From NCBI GenBank assembly GCA_903837135.1, contig CAILTK010000074.1, positions 1 through 57,588 of the forward strand: a stretch of DNA of 57,588 bases. The letters run 5' to 3'. The position numbers and the translations under genes were made by a program. Shown here piece after piece: positions 17,784 to 25,847 of the stretch; position 1 is the first letter of the stretch, and the number at the start of each line of letters is the position of its first letter. A model generated the notes under the pieces. The model ran no database searches. It saw nothing but the letters and a program-made list of their open reading frames with translations, and was not told where the DNA came from. The DNA is from an uncultured Caulobacterales bacterium (GTDB taxonomy: Bacteria; Pseudomonadota; Alphaproteobacteria; Caulobacterales; Caulobacteraceae).

Positions 17784-18500
17784 ATGAGCACGCGCTCTGT
17801 GGAGCCTAGGGCCGAGGCGCCTGTGAAGGCCAGGTCGGAGCCGGGCGGCCTCCTGGCGCGCCGGCCGGCGCAGAAGCGAAGCCAGCTGCGCGTGGGCGCG
17901 CTGCTGGATGCGGCCGACGCGCTTCTCGAGGCGCGGGCCCTGCACGAGATCAGCCTGCATGACATCGCCCACGGGGCGGGCGTGCCGCCCTCGTCGGCCT
18001 ATCACTTCTTCCCGACGCGCGAGGCCGCCTTCCTGAGCCTGGCCCGGCGCCATCTGGACAAGCTGCATCAGGACCTGCTGGCGGCGGACCTCGAGACCGT
18101 GGACCGCTGGCAGGACTACATCTGCCTTCGCAACCAGGTGGCCGTGGCCTTCTTCAACGCCAGCGCCCCGGCGCGCAAGCTCATGCTGGGCTCCGCCGTC
18201 GGCTCGGAGATCCGCACCCTGGACTATGACGACATCGAAGGGCGGGCGCAGACCCACTACGCGCACATGGACCAGTTTTTCGTCATGCCCTTCATGCGCC
18301 AGCCGGAGCTCAAATTCCGGGTGCTGATCGGCATCTACGACGGGATCTGGGCGAGCGCCTACGCCAAGTACGGCCACATCACCGAGGTCTACGCGCAGGA
18401 ATCGCGGACGGCGGGCGTCGCCTACCTGTCGACCATCCTGCCGCCGGTCATCCCGCTTCGCCATCCCGGCGAGCGGCCGGCGCAGCCGGTCGCGCCATAG
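17784..18500 (+). CDS. TetR/AcrR family transcriptional regulator
   Basis: A 238-residue regulator. The N-terminal helix-turn-helix is about residues 35-80 (LLDAADALLEARALHEISLHD, then GVPPSSAYHFFPTREAAFL), after a disordered 30-residue lead. The C-terminal ligand domain has no recognisable specificity. It is divergent from the four-carbon acid sugar kinase gene, with an inverted repeat between them, so repression of that gene and itself is the simplest model. The product ends in a Pro/Gly tail. Convergent with the MFS gene. Confidence 0.88.
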   Translation: MSTRSVEPRAEAPVKARSEPGGLLARRPAQKRSQLRVGALLDAADALLEARALHEISLHDIAHGAGVPPSSAYHFFPTREAAFLSLARRHLDKLHQDLLAADLETVDRWQDYICLRNQVAVAFFNASAPARKLMLGSAVGSEIRTLDYDDIEGRAQTHYAHMDQFFVMPFMRQPELKFRVLIGIYDGIWASAYAKYGHITEVYAQESRTAGVAYLSTILPPVIPLRHPGERPAQPVAP

Positions 18501-18553
18501 CCGCACGAATAGGTCTCGCGGACGCCGGCGCCCAGGTGGTCGAAGGGCGCGGT

Positions 18554-18571
18554 CGCCGCCTCCGGGCGGCG
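18554..18571. terminator. GC-rich hairpin between convergent genes
   Basis: CGCCGCC-TCCG-GGCGGCG forms a 7-bp stem with a 4-base loop, located between the convergent TetR and MFS genes. There is no T-run, so it is only a possible bidirectional terminator. Confidence 0.3.
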
Positions 18572-18699
18572 GCCCGGCGTTCGCTCAGCCGCCCCGCCTC
18601 GCCTCGCGCCAGTGCAGGTGATCATAGCCGGGGCGGCGCAAGGCGAGGGGGAGCGCCCCGTGGCCGCCGACGCGTCGGCCGACCGGTAAGCGCGAACCG

Positions 18700-19917
18700 T
18701 CAGGCGGGGCGACCGGGGGCGCCGCGCCGCTCCAGCTGCAGGAGGACCAGCAGCGCGGCGACCGCGCCCGCCATCAGGACGGCGGACACGGCCAGGACGG
18801 GCCGCACGTCGGCCTCGGACGCGAGGGCGCCCGTGACGAGCGGCCCGGCGCTGCTGCCCAGAAGCTGGGCTCCGGACAGGAGCATGGCCGCCCGTCGCGT
18901 GGGGTCGCTGCGGATCAGGAGCGGAACGAACATCGGCAGGACGACCGACCAGAGGAAGCCGAACAGAAGGGTCGCGGCGACGAAAGGGAGGTCGCCCTTG
19001 AAGCCCGCGAGCACCCCCACCACGAGGAGCTCCAGGAGGCCGGCCACCAGCAAGGTGGTCGCGGGCGCAAGCCGTCCGCCCAGGGTGGCCACCGCGGCGG
19101 CGCCGGCGATCTGCATGACCAGGGATGCGGAGACGGCGTAGGCGCCCACCGTCGCCGAGACGTGGTCCGCGCGGCCGATCGCGTCGACGAAAACCCACAG
19201 TCCGACCACCCCGGCCATCATCAGGGCGCTGGACAACAGGCCGCTGACGCCCACGCCGCTCAGGGCGCCCTGGCCGGCGTCGGGCCGGGGCAGGTCGGGC
19301 AGCTGGCGCGGGATCAGCAGGACCAGGGGCGCGGTGACGAGGGCCATCAGCCCCAGCGCCCAGGCGCCCGCGTCGGCGCCCAGCCTGGGCGCGAGGAAGG
19401 GCAGGGCCGCCGCCAGGGCCGCCTGGCTGAGCGCCTGGGCGCCGAGATAGATGGCCGAGAGCTGGGCGGCGGAACGGCTGCGCGTGATCACGCCGGCGCC
19501 GATCCAGACGATCACGCCGCCGCACGCCCCGGCCAGGGCGCGGCAGGCGACGAGGCCCAGGCCGTTCGCCGCCAGGCAGCCGGCGTTGGCCAGGATCAGG
19601 CCCACCGACCCCACCAGGCTCCAGGCCCACAGATGGCGGTGCTGGAGCAGGGCCGCCATGCCCCCGGAGACCGCACCAAGCGCCAGCATCTCGGCCATGG
19701 CCGCATAGCTGAGTTCCGGAACGCTAAGTCGGTGCGCGCCGAGCCAGGCGCCCAGGATGACCGGCTGGGCGCCCAGCATCAGCAGGGCGACGCACCCCAG
19801 GGCCAGGACCGCCGCCACAGGCCGCTTCGCCACCGGCTGGGTCGCCTCCGACCTGACCATGATCGGCTCGAAGCGCGTCTCGAGCTCGGGGACAAGGTTC
19901 GGCGCCGATTCCGCCAT
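18700..19917 (-). CDS. MFS transporter
   Basis: A 405-residue integral membrane protein with about 12 hydrophobic segments. Examples are AVLALGCVALLMLGAQPVIL, WAWSLVGSVGLILANAGCL and LLVAGLLELLVVGVL. The general MFS fold (two six-helix halves with an Arg-rich loop near the middle) is visible, but no substrate motif is recognised. ATG 19917 is preferred because GAGGGA lies 8 bases upstream; ATG 19926 is an alternative. The gene is divergent from the aminotransferase-P450-TetR genes, so it may import a substrate or export a product of that cassette. Confidence 0.83.
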   Translation of the reverse strand: MAESAPNLVPELETRFEPIMVRSEATQPVAKRPVAAVLALGCVALLMLGAQPVILGAWLGAHRLSVPELSYAAMAEMLALGAVSGGMAALLQHRHLWAWSLVGSVGLILANAGCLAANGLGLVACRALAGACGGVIVWIGAGVITRSRSAAQLSAIYLGAQALSQAALAAALPFLAPRLGADAGAWALGLMALVTAPLVLLIPRQLPDLPRPDAGQGALSGVGVSGLLSSALMMAGVVGLWVFVDAIGRADHVSATVGAYAVSASLVMQIAGAAAVATLGGRLAPATTLLVAGLLELLVVGVLAGFKGDLPFVAATLLFGFLWSVVLPMFVPLLIRSDPTRRAAMLLSGAQLLGSSAGPLVTGALASEADVRPVLAVSAVLMAGAVAALLVLLQLERRGAPGRPA

Positions 19918-20086
19918 GCTGGACATCCCTCGTTGCGAGCCTGCGATCCAGCCGAGCGCGCCCGCCGGCGCGCCATGAACCATAGTCGATGCTACTGAAA
20001 CACGGACCTCAGGCGCCGGCAAGGGCCGGGGGACGCGCCGCGTGCGCCGACGGGGAGAGGCGCCGCCTGGCCGGTCAGATGCGGCC

Positions 20087-20114
20087 TTGACTGGAGTCGA
20101 CGGCGAGATACGAT
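20087..20114 (+). promoter_or_regulatory. candidate sigma-70 promoter of the aminotransferase-P450 cassette
   Basis: TTGACT at 20087-20092 and TACGAT at 20109-20114 are separated by 16 bases, 29 bases before the ATG at 20143. The region from 20109 to 20131 is AT-rich, unlike its surroundings. Confidence 0.45.
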
Positions 20115-20142
20115 AGTTAGAATTATTGTAGGGGATCGAACC

Positions 20143-21408
20143 ATGGCCTGGAGCAACAGCGCGGACAAGGCTTTGCGGGAGCGCGCCGCCGCCGTCATTC
20201 CGAACGGCATGTACGGCCACCAGTCGGTCGCCCCGCTGCCCGACGGCTATCCGCAGTTCTACGCCAAGGCCAAGGGCGCCTATCTGTGGGACGCCGACGG
20301 CAACGAATACATCGACTACATGTGTGGCTACGGCCCGAACCTGCTGGGTTACGGCCATCCCGAGGTGGACGCCGCCTTCACCGCCCAGCTTGCGAAGGGC
20401 GACGCCATGACCGGGCCGGGCGTGGTCATGGTCGACGCGGCCGAAGCCATGGTGCGCCAGATCTCCCACGCCCACTGGGTGATGTTCTGCAAGAACGGCA
20501 CGGACGCCACCACCATGGCGCTGATGATCGCGCGCCACCACACCGGCAGGAAGACCATCATCCGCGCAAAGGGCGCCTATCACGGCGCGGTTCCCTGGTG
20601 CTCGCCCAGCCCCAACGGGATCACGCCCGCCGACCGGGCCGACCAGATCTTCTGCGACTACAACGACCCGGCCAGCCTGGAGGCCGCCGTCAGGTTGGCG
20701 GGATCCGACCTGGCGGCGATCTTCGCCGCGCCGATCAAGCACGACGTCTTCGTCGATCAGGAGCCGCTCGATCCGGAGTACGCCCGGCGGGCCCGGGCGC
20801 TCGCCGACGAGACCGGCGCGGTCCTGGTGGTCGACGATGTGCGCGCGGGCCTGCGGCTGGCGCGGGACTGCAGTTGGTCGCTGGTGGGCGTCCAGCCCGA
20901 CCTGTCATGCTGGGGCAAGGCCATCGCCAACGGCCACCCGCTCTCGGCGCTGGCGGGCTCGGAGCCCTTCCGCAGGGCGGCGGGGACCATCTTCGCCACC
21001 GGCTCCTACTGGTTCGCCGCAGCGCCCATGGCCGCGGCGGTGGCGACGCTGAAGCTGATCCGCGAGACCGACTACCTGGAGCGGACCATCCGGATCGGGG
21101 ACCGGCTGCGCAAGGGCCTGGACGAGGCCGCCGAGCAGCACGGCTTCAGGCTGCGCCAGACCGGTCCCTCGCAGATGCCCTTGATCTTCTTCGATGACGA
21201 TCCAGGCTTCGGGAAGACCTACTTCTGGATCTCGGCCCTGGTCCGGCGCGGCGTCCTGATGCACCCCTGGCATAACATGTTCACCTGCGCGGCGATGACC
21301 GAGGCCGATGTCGACGCCACCCTCGAACGGGCGTCGGACGCCTTCGCCCTGACCCGGGCCGCCGGAAGGATCGAACCCATCGAGGCTCTGCTCGCCCGGA
21401 CCCGCTAG
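20143..21408 (+). CDS. class III PLP aminotransferase (glutamate-1-semialdehyde aminomutase-like)
   Basis: A 421-residue enzyme. N-terminal features KGAYLWDADGNEYIDYMCGYGP and LLGYGHPEV are typical of the class III/GSAM group, as are KNGTDATTMALMIAR, RAKGAYHG, and the PLP-binding lysine in CWGKAIANGHPLSAL. The DEV-type motif reads VVDDVRAGLR. Dedicated hemL genes are usually elsewhere, and the context (P450 and TetR downstream, MFS divergent) points to an accessory role such as transamination or 2,1-amino shift on a small molecule. ATG has GGGGA upstream. The P450 follows after 52 bases. Confidence 0.89.
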   Translation: MAWSNSADKALRERAAAVIPNGMYGHQSVAPLPDGYPQFYAKAKGAYLWDADGNEYIDYMCGYGPNLLGYGHPEVDAAFTAQLAKGDAMTGPGVVMVDAAEAMVRQISHAHWVMFCKNGTDATTMALMIARHHTGRKTIIRAKGAYHGAVPWCSPSPNGITPADRADQIFCDYNDPASLEAAVRLAGSDLAAIFAAPIKHDVFVDQEPLDPEYARRARALADETGAVLVVDDVRAGLRLARDCSWSLVGVQPDLSCWGKAIANGHPLSALAGSEPFRRAAGTIFATGSYWFAAAPMAAAVATLKLIRETDYLERTIRIGDRLRKGLDEAAEQHGFRLRQTGPSQMPLIFFDDDPGFGKTYFWISALVRRGVLMHPWHNMFTCAAMTEADVDATLERASDAFALTRAAGRIEPIEALLARTR

Positions 21409-21460
21409 ATCCGCGTCGAAGGCCCGGCCGCGCAGGGCGCGCGGAGCCGGGCGCCGTTTC

Positions 21461-22804
21461 ATGGCCGCGCCCCTGGAGCCTGGTTCCGTGTCCGTTGACG
21501 ATCGTCCCGCCCGGCCGCTCGATGTGGCCGCCCTGCCGCCGCTCTCCGCCTTCGGCTTCACCGGCGGGCGCGACAGCTTCCACGCCTTCTGCGCCAAGGC
21601 CTTCGCGCCGGGGGCGCCCCGCTTCTTCCGGACGGAAGACAACGAGCTGGTCGTCTACCGCCACGCCGATCTGCGCGCCTTCGGCGCCCTGATGGAGGTG
21701 GCCAACGTGCCGCCGGCGGTCCTTTTCCCCGCCGCCTTCCCCGAGGGGGCTGGCGAGCCCCGTTGCCCGCGCCACTCCCTGGCGGGGGTGATCTCCAACC
21801 AGGTCTTCACCGCCAATCCGCCGATCCACGCGCCGATCCGTCGGCTCCTGCTGAACCAGTTCGGCCCCAGGCCGACCCAGCAGCGCGAGGCCATCGCCCG
21901 CCGGATCGTCGAGGCCATCTTCGCCGCCCTGCCGCAAGAGGGCGAGATCGACCTCGTCACCGAGGTGGCCGAGCCGCTCACCGCCCGGTTCTGGGGTGAG
22001 TTCATCGGCATGAACGAGGACGAGACTCGGGCCGTCGCGGTCAGCGTCAGGGCCATGACGCCCCTGCTCTTCATCGAGCGCAGCGCCGAACAGCTCAAAC
22101 AGGTCGACGCGGCCTTCGCCGCCTACAGCCGGATCATCGAGGGCGCCGCGGAGCGAAGCCTGAAGGCCGGAGACCATCCCGCGCTGGCGGAAATGCAGGC
22201 GGAGCTCGCCGGCCTGGATTACGAGGACGACCCGGCGCACGCCGGCCTCGTGCCCAAGACCCTCGGCGCGCTTCTGGCCGGCAATCTCTTCGACGGCTTC
22301 CACACCGCCGCCGTCGGGGCCGTCAACGCCGTCCACGGCGTGTTGGCCAACCCTGCGGCGCTGGCGGACCTGCGGCGGGATCCCGCTCAGGCGAACGCGG
22401 CGGTGGCCGAGGCCCTCCGCCTCGAGCCGCCGGTCCTGATGCTGCGCCGCCAGCTCAGCGCCGACATCGACTATGACGGCCATCGTCTCGCCAAGGGGCA
22501 GATCGTGGCCATGATGTGGGCGGCGGGCGACCATGACCCGGAAGTCTTCGCCGATCCCGACCGCTTCGACGCCGGGCGCCCGCATCAGGGGCTCACCACC
22601 TTCGGCGGGGGCGCACACATCTGTCCGGGGCGTTTCGTCGCCGCCATGCTGGCCCGGGTGTTGCTCGAGGTGATGCTGGCCAGGGGGATCGCACTCGAGC
22701 CCGTTCCCGACGCGGAAGGGCTCGGGGGCGAGTGGATTCCCAACCACCTGATGGCGCAGCGCTCGCACTTGCACTTGCGGATCAGCCAGCCCATGACGGT
22801 GTAG
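21461..22804 (+). CDS. cytochrome P450
   Basis: A 447-residue soluble P450. The haem loop is FGGGAHICPG at 381-390 with cysteine ligand C388. The K-helix ExxR is E317-A-L-R320. The I-helix is atypical: in place of the usual AGxDT/AGxET it reads DGFHT (288-292), so the acidic residue normally involved in proton delivery is His291. No signal or membrane anchor is seen, and no ferredoxin or reductase gene is adjacent. GTG 21488 with GGAG upstream is an alternative start. It lies between the aminotransferase and TetR genes, probably cotranscribed. Confidence 0.93.
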   Translation: MAAPLEPGSVSVDDRPARPLDVAALPPLSAFGFTGGRDSFHAFCAKAFAPGAPRFFRTEDNELVVYRHADLRAFGALMEVANVPPAVLFPAAFPEGAGEPRCPRHSLAGVISNQVFTANPPIHAPIRRLLLNQFGPRPTQQREAIARRIVEAIFAALPQEGEIDLVTEVAEPLTARFWGEFIGMNEDETRAVAVSVRAMTPLLFIERSAEQLKQVDAAFAAYSRIIEGAAERSLKAGDHPALAEMQAELAGLDYEDDPAHAGLVPKTLGALLAGNLFDGFHTAAVGAVNAVHGVLANPAALADLRRDPAQANAAVAEALRLEPPVLMLRRQLSADIDYDGHRLAKGQIVAMMWAAGDHDPEVFADPDRFDAGRPHQGLTTFGGGAHICPGRFVAAMLARVLLEVMLARGIALEPVPDAEGLGGEWIPNHLMAQRSHLHLRISQPMTV

Positions 22805-22881
22805 TCTGCGGCCCTTGGGCCGGGGCCTCGCTGTCCGGACCGGGCGGGCGGGACGGCCGTGCAGGGACCGGACTGGAGCAT

Positions 22882-23649
22882 ATGGGTAAGACCGGGGCAG
22901 CGACGACCGCGGCGAAGGCGGCGCCATCGCTGCAGATGTCCCTCCCCTCGCGCAAGCGCGGCAAGGACACCTTCAACGTCATCCTGACCACCGCCGGCCA
23001 CCTGCTGAACGAGATCGGCTTCGACCGGCTGACCACCAATCTGGTATGCGAGCGCGCGGGCCTGACGCCGCCTGCGCTCTATCGCTATTTTCCCAACAAG
23101 TACGCCATCCTGGCCGAGCTGGCGCGCCAGCTGATGGAGGCCCAGGACCAGGCCCTGTTCCGCTGGCAGGAAGCGGGGGGTCTGGGCTCGGCGGACCTCG
23201 AGGAGACCGTTCGCCGGTCCATCGTGCTTCGCAAAGAGTTGATGACGATCACCCGCACCTTTCCCGGCGGGCTGTGGATCCTGCGGGCGATCCGCGCGCT
23301 CCCCCCCTTGCACGAGGTCCGCATCGCCTCGCGCGAGCTCGTGCTGAGCCGCCAGTTCGACATGCTGCGCGAACGTTATCCGGGGGTGAGCGAGGAAACC
23401 CTGCATTATGCGGCGCGGCTGTCGGAACAGTCCGCCTACGGCATGATCGAAATGCTGATCGAAGACCCGCAGCTCGACGAGGACCGGATCATCGCGGAAG
23501 CCGCCTGGATGACCGCGCTCTATTTCGAGAGCCTGGCCGACCGCGACCCGGCCGGTCGGGCCCCACCTGCCGCGCCCGCGAAGACGCCGGCGGCGACCCG
23601 CAAGCCGCCCTCAACGCGCAAGGCGACGCCGCGGCGGTCGAAAGGCTGA
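22882..23649 (+). CDS. TetR/AcrR family transcriptional regulator
   Basis: A 255-residue regulator. The DNA-binding helices occupy residues 30-75 (VILTTAGHLLNEIGFDRLTT, ERAGLTPPALYRYFPNKYAIL). The last 35 residues are a Pro/Ala/Lys/Arg-rich basic tail (KTPAATRKPPSTRK...). An open frame extends upstream to 22732 but overlaps the P450 end; ATG 22882 has GGAG 5 bases before it. It is the third gene of the aminotransferase-P450 cassette and probably regulates it and the divergent MFS gene. Confidence 0.88.
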   Translation: MGKTGAATTAAKAAPSLQMSLPSRKRGKDTFNVILTTAGHLLNEIGFDRLTTNLVCERAGLTPPALYRYFPNKYAILAELARQLMEAQDQALFRWQEAGGLGSADLEETVRRSIVLRKELMTITRTFPGGLWILRAIRALPPLHEVRIASRELVLSRQFDMLRERYPGVSEETLHYAARLSEQSAYGMIEMLIEDPQLDEDRIIAEAAWMTALYFESLADRDPAGRAPPAAPAKTPAATRKPPSTRKATPRRSKG

Positions 23650-23687
23650 GGCGGCCGCGGGGGTCGGGCGAGACGCCCCGCCCAGCG

Positions 23688-24371
23688 CTACTGCGGTGGT
23701 TTGGCAGGCCCCGGATTGCTCACCGGCGCGGCGTGGGCCGCAGCCGCCGCCTGGGCCGCGGCGACCCGGGCCTGATAGACCTGCGGGGCCAGCGGCGAGG
23801 CGGGCCAGTCGCAGCCCTTGCTCTGGCCGATCGCCTTCAGATAGCCGCGTCGCACGGACCCGGCGAGGGCCACGGCCTTGGCCTCCTGCTCGGCCCGCGC
23901 GGCGCCCGACACCCGGCGCACCCAGCTGCGCACCGGAATCACGCCGCCCGTCGCCGAGCGGACCGCGTCGAGCGCCGCGTCGGCCGCCAGGGCGGCGCCC
24001 TTGTTGAACATGTCCTTCTCCTGGGTCGGCGCCTGCGGGATATCCACGTCCGGGCCCAGCGCCAGGTCGAGCTGGTGGATCTGGTCGGCGATGGCCGGGC
24101 AGGTGTCCATGCCGGTCTGATCGTAGGGGCGCGCGTAGGCCCGGATCAACGCCGGGGGAATCTGGTCCCGCATCAGGTTGAGATCGTGGAGCGGGACGGA
24201 CGCGGCGTCGCCCACGTTGGAATAGGTGTCCGCGGCGGCGGCGCCGGCGGCGGCCCCGCCGCGGTTGGCGAAGTCGCCGGCGGAGGCCGAGGTCTGCCGC
24301 ATGGTGCTGCATGCGGAGAGGGCCATCGCCGCCCCCGCGGTCGCCGTGATGATGATGGCGCTCCTGCACAT
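23688..24371 (-). CDS. putative lipoprotein of unknown function
   Basis: A 227-residue exported protein. The signal peptide MCRSAIIITATAGAAMALSAC ends in a good lipobox (LSAC). The mature part has DLNLMRDQIPPALIRAYARP, DTCPAIADQIHQLDLALGPD and GAALAADAALDAVRS, and ends in an Ala/Pro tail. Two further Cys residues (TCPA, GCDWP) could form a disulphide. I do not recognise the family beyond similarity to conserved Caulobacterales hypothetical proteins. ATG 24371 has GGAGAG upstream; a longer frame to 24443 would bury the signal peptide. Confidence 0.78.
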   Translation of the reverse strand: MCRSAIIITATAGAAMALSACSTMRQTSASAGDFANRGGAAAGAAAADTYSNVGDAASVPLHDLNLMRDQIPPALIRAYARPYDQTGMDTCPAIADQIHQLDLALGPDVDIPQAPTQEKDMFNKGAALAADAALDAVRSATGGVIPVRSWVRRVSGAARAEQEAKAVALAGSVRRGYLKAIGQSKGCDWPASPLAPQVYQARVAAAQAAAAAHAAPVSNPGPAKPPQ

Positions 24372-24526
24372 ATGCACGCTCTCCGACCCGCGCCCCCGGG
24401 ACCTTACACTAGGGCAGTATGCCCAATTCGGTCGATATCCCAAGCGTCGCGGCGACGCGAGGCGAATGCTGCGGGCTGTTGTGATCGCGGCGGCGGAAGG
24501 CTAGACAACCGCCGCGCACGCCGTGC

Positions 24527-24601
24527 GGGCCGGTAGCTCAGTGGTAGAGCACCCGACTTTTAATCGAGTGGTCGTGGGTTCGACCCCCACCCGGCCTACC
24601 A
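24527..24601 (+). tRNA. tRNA-Lys, anticodon UUU
   Basis: The 75-base gene folds as a full cloverleaf with CCA encoded at 24599-24601. The acceptor GGGCCGG pairs with CCGGCCT (one G-U at the first pair). The D stem is GCTC/GAGC, the anticodon loop CTTTTAA and the T stem GTGGG/CCCAC with loop TTCGACC. The anticodon stem CCCGA/TCGAG has a C28-A42 mismatch. No integrase or attachment duplicate is near. Confidence 0.95.
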
Positions 24602-24708
24602 ACTGCCGCAGGTTCCGGATCGCCGTCCGGCGACAGCATCCACGGCGCCAGAGCAAACCGCTCTTAGACGGAATCGTTTAAGGGCGGATAATTTACTCTA
24701 GAATCTGA

Positions 24709-24767
24709 AGGTTAGAGCGCCGCTGGCGCGAAAACCGGTTCCCACTGTTCGCGCGGCGCTCTAACCT
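24709..24767. repeat. palindromic intergenic repeat with ACCGGTT core
   Basis: A 15-bp perfect inverted repeat, AGGTTAGAGCGCCGC (24709-24723) and its complement (24753-24767), encloses GCGCGAAAACCGGTTCCCAC. The core with ACCGGTTCCCACT resembles an element I recognise as widespread in alphaproteobacterial intergenic DNA. The right arm contains the stop codon of the neighbouring serine hydrolase gene, so the hairpin may also act as its terminator. Confidence 0.7.
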
Positions 24768-25804
24768 CCTCCGTCGTCGAGGAACCGCGTCAGCCTCTGC
24801 CACAGGTGCTGATCGAACGCCTTGTCCGGGGCCGCCTGGCCCATGCGGACGACCACCAGCTTCAGGCTCGGCACGACGTAGATCTTGCGGTCGAGCGCGC
24901 CGAGGGCCGCGACCAGGTCCGCCGGCGCGGCGGGGATCAGCGGCCCGTCGACCCGGCGATCGGGCGGCCGGATCGTGTAGGCGCTGCCGTTCAGCCACCA
25001 GAGCCGTCCATAGGCCGGATTGGCGGCCGAGCGCGCGAACATGGCTTGGAGCGACGATTCGGAGATCAGGCGCCGGCCGTCGGCCGCCCGGCCGCCGTCG
25101 AGGATGATCTGGCCGAACCGGGCCGCGTCGCGCGGGCTGGTGACCAGACCCATGGGGTTGCCGACGTCGCCCATGGCCGCCGGGCGCTGGCGCCAGCGGG
25201 TGTCCGTCATCCCCGCAGGGCCGGTCAGCCAGTCCCTGGTGATCGCCTCCAGCGGCCGGTGCGCCGCGGCCGCCAGGATCTTCTTGGTGATGGCGTAGAC
25301 CGGGGTGTTGTAGAGGAAGCTGGTTCCCGGCGGCGCGGCGTACCCGAACTCGGTCGTCAGGCCGGAGCTCATGGTCAGCACGTCGATGACCCGGATGCGG
25401 GCCTCCTGCTCGGGCGAGGCCTTGCTCCAGCCCGGGCCGATATAGGCCGACACCGGCCTGTCGACCTCGAGCAGGCCCTTGTCGACCGCCGCCGCCGCGA
25501 GGACGGAGACGAAGCTTTTCTGTTGCGAAGCGACGTCCTCCAGAAGCGCGCCGTCGGCGGTGGTCTCATAGGCGAGGGTGCGGCGGAACTGGACGGCGTC
25601 CGCCGGGAGCGGCCAGTTCTTCTCCACGACCGTCTTGCCGTCGCGCACGACGAGAAAGCCGGTGGTGCTCTGCGACTGGACGTAGCTGAGCAGGGATCCG
25701 AGGGCGTTCGCGCCGGTGTCGGGCGCTGGCGCGGCGCCGGCCGGGCTGTTCATCAGCAGGGCGGCGGCCAGACCGGCGACGGTCGTTCGGAAGATCGATG
25801 TCAT
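24761..25804 (-). CDS. exported serine hydrolase (beta-lactamase/class C-like)
   Basis: A 347-residue protein with a signal peptide (MTSIFRTTVAGLAAALL...AGAAPA). The catalytic SxxK is S93-Q-Q-K96. A tyrosine motif, FLYNTPVYAI, follows where class C enzymes have YxN. This family includes esterases, D-amino peptidases and 6-aminohexanoate-dimer hydrolase-like proteins, so the substrate is open. The start at 25804 has AGGAG upstream; a longer frame is not protein-like. Its stop codon lies inside a palindromic repeat. Confidence 0.87.
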   Translation of the reverse strand: MTSIFRTTVAGLAAALLMNSPAGAAPAPDTGANALGSLLSYVQSQSTTGFLVVRDGKTVVEKNWPLPADAVQFRRTLAYETTADGALLEDVASQQKSFVSVLAAAAVDKGLLEVDRPVSAYIGPGWSKASPEQEARIRVIDVLTMSSGLTTEFGYAAPPGTSFLYNTPVYAITKKILAAAAHRPLEAITRDWLTGPAGMTDTRWRQRPAAMGDVGNPMGLVTSPRDAARFGQIILDGGRAADGRRLISESSLQAMFARSAANPAYGRLWWLNGSAYTIRPPDRRVDGPLIPAAPADLVAALGALDRKIYVVPSLKLVVVRMGQAAPDKAFDQHLWQRLTRFLDDGGG

Positions 25805-25847
25805 CGGCGCTCCTAGGGTCCAGGTTCGTCGCACGAGCCGCGAGTCT

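Noticed and set aside
20143-21408. hemL (glutamate-1-semialdehyde aminomutase proper)
   Set aside because: The P450/TetR/MFS context and non-standard DDVRAG motif argue for an accessory class III aminotransferase.
24527-24760. tRNA-Lys as an integration site of a genomic island
   Set aside because: No integrase, no duplicated tRNA end and no change of gene content consistent with an island were found.
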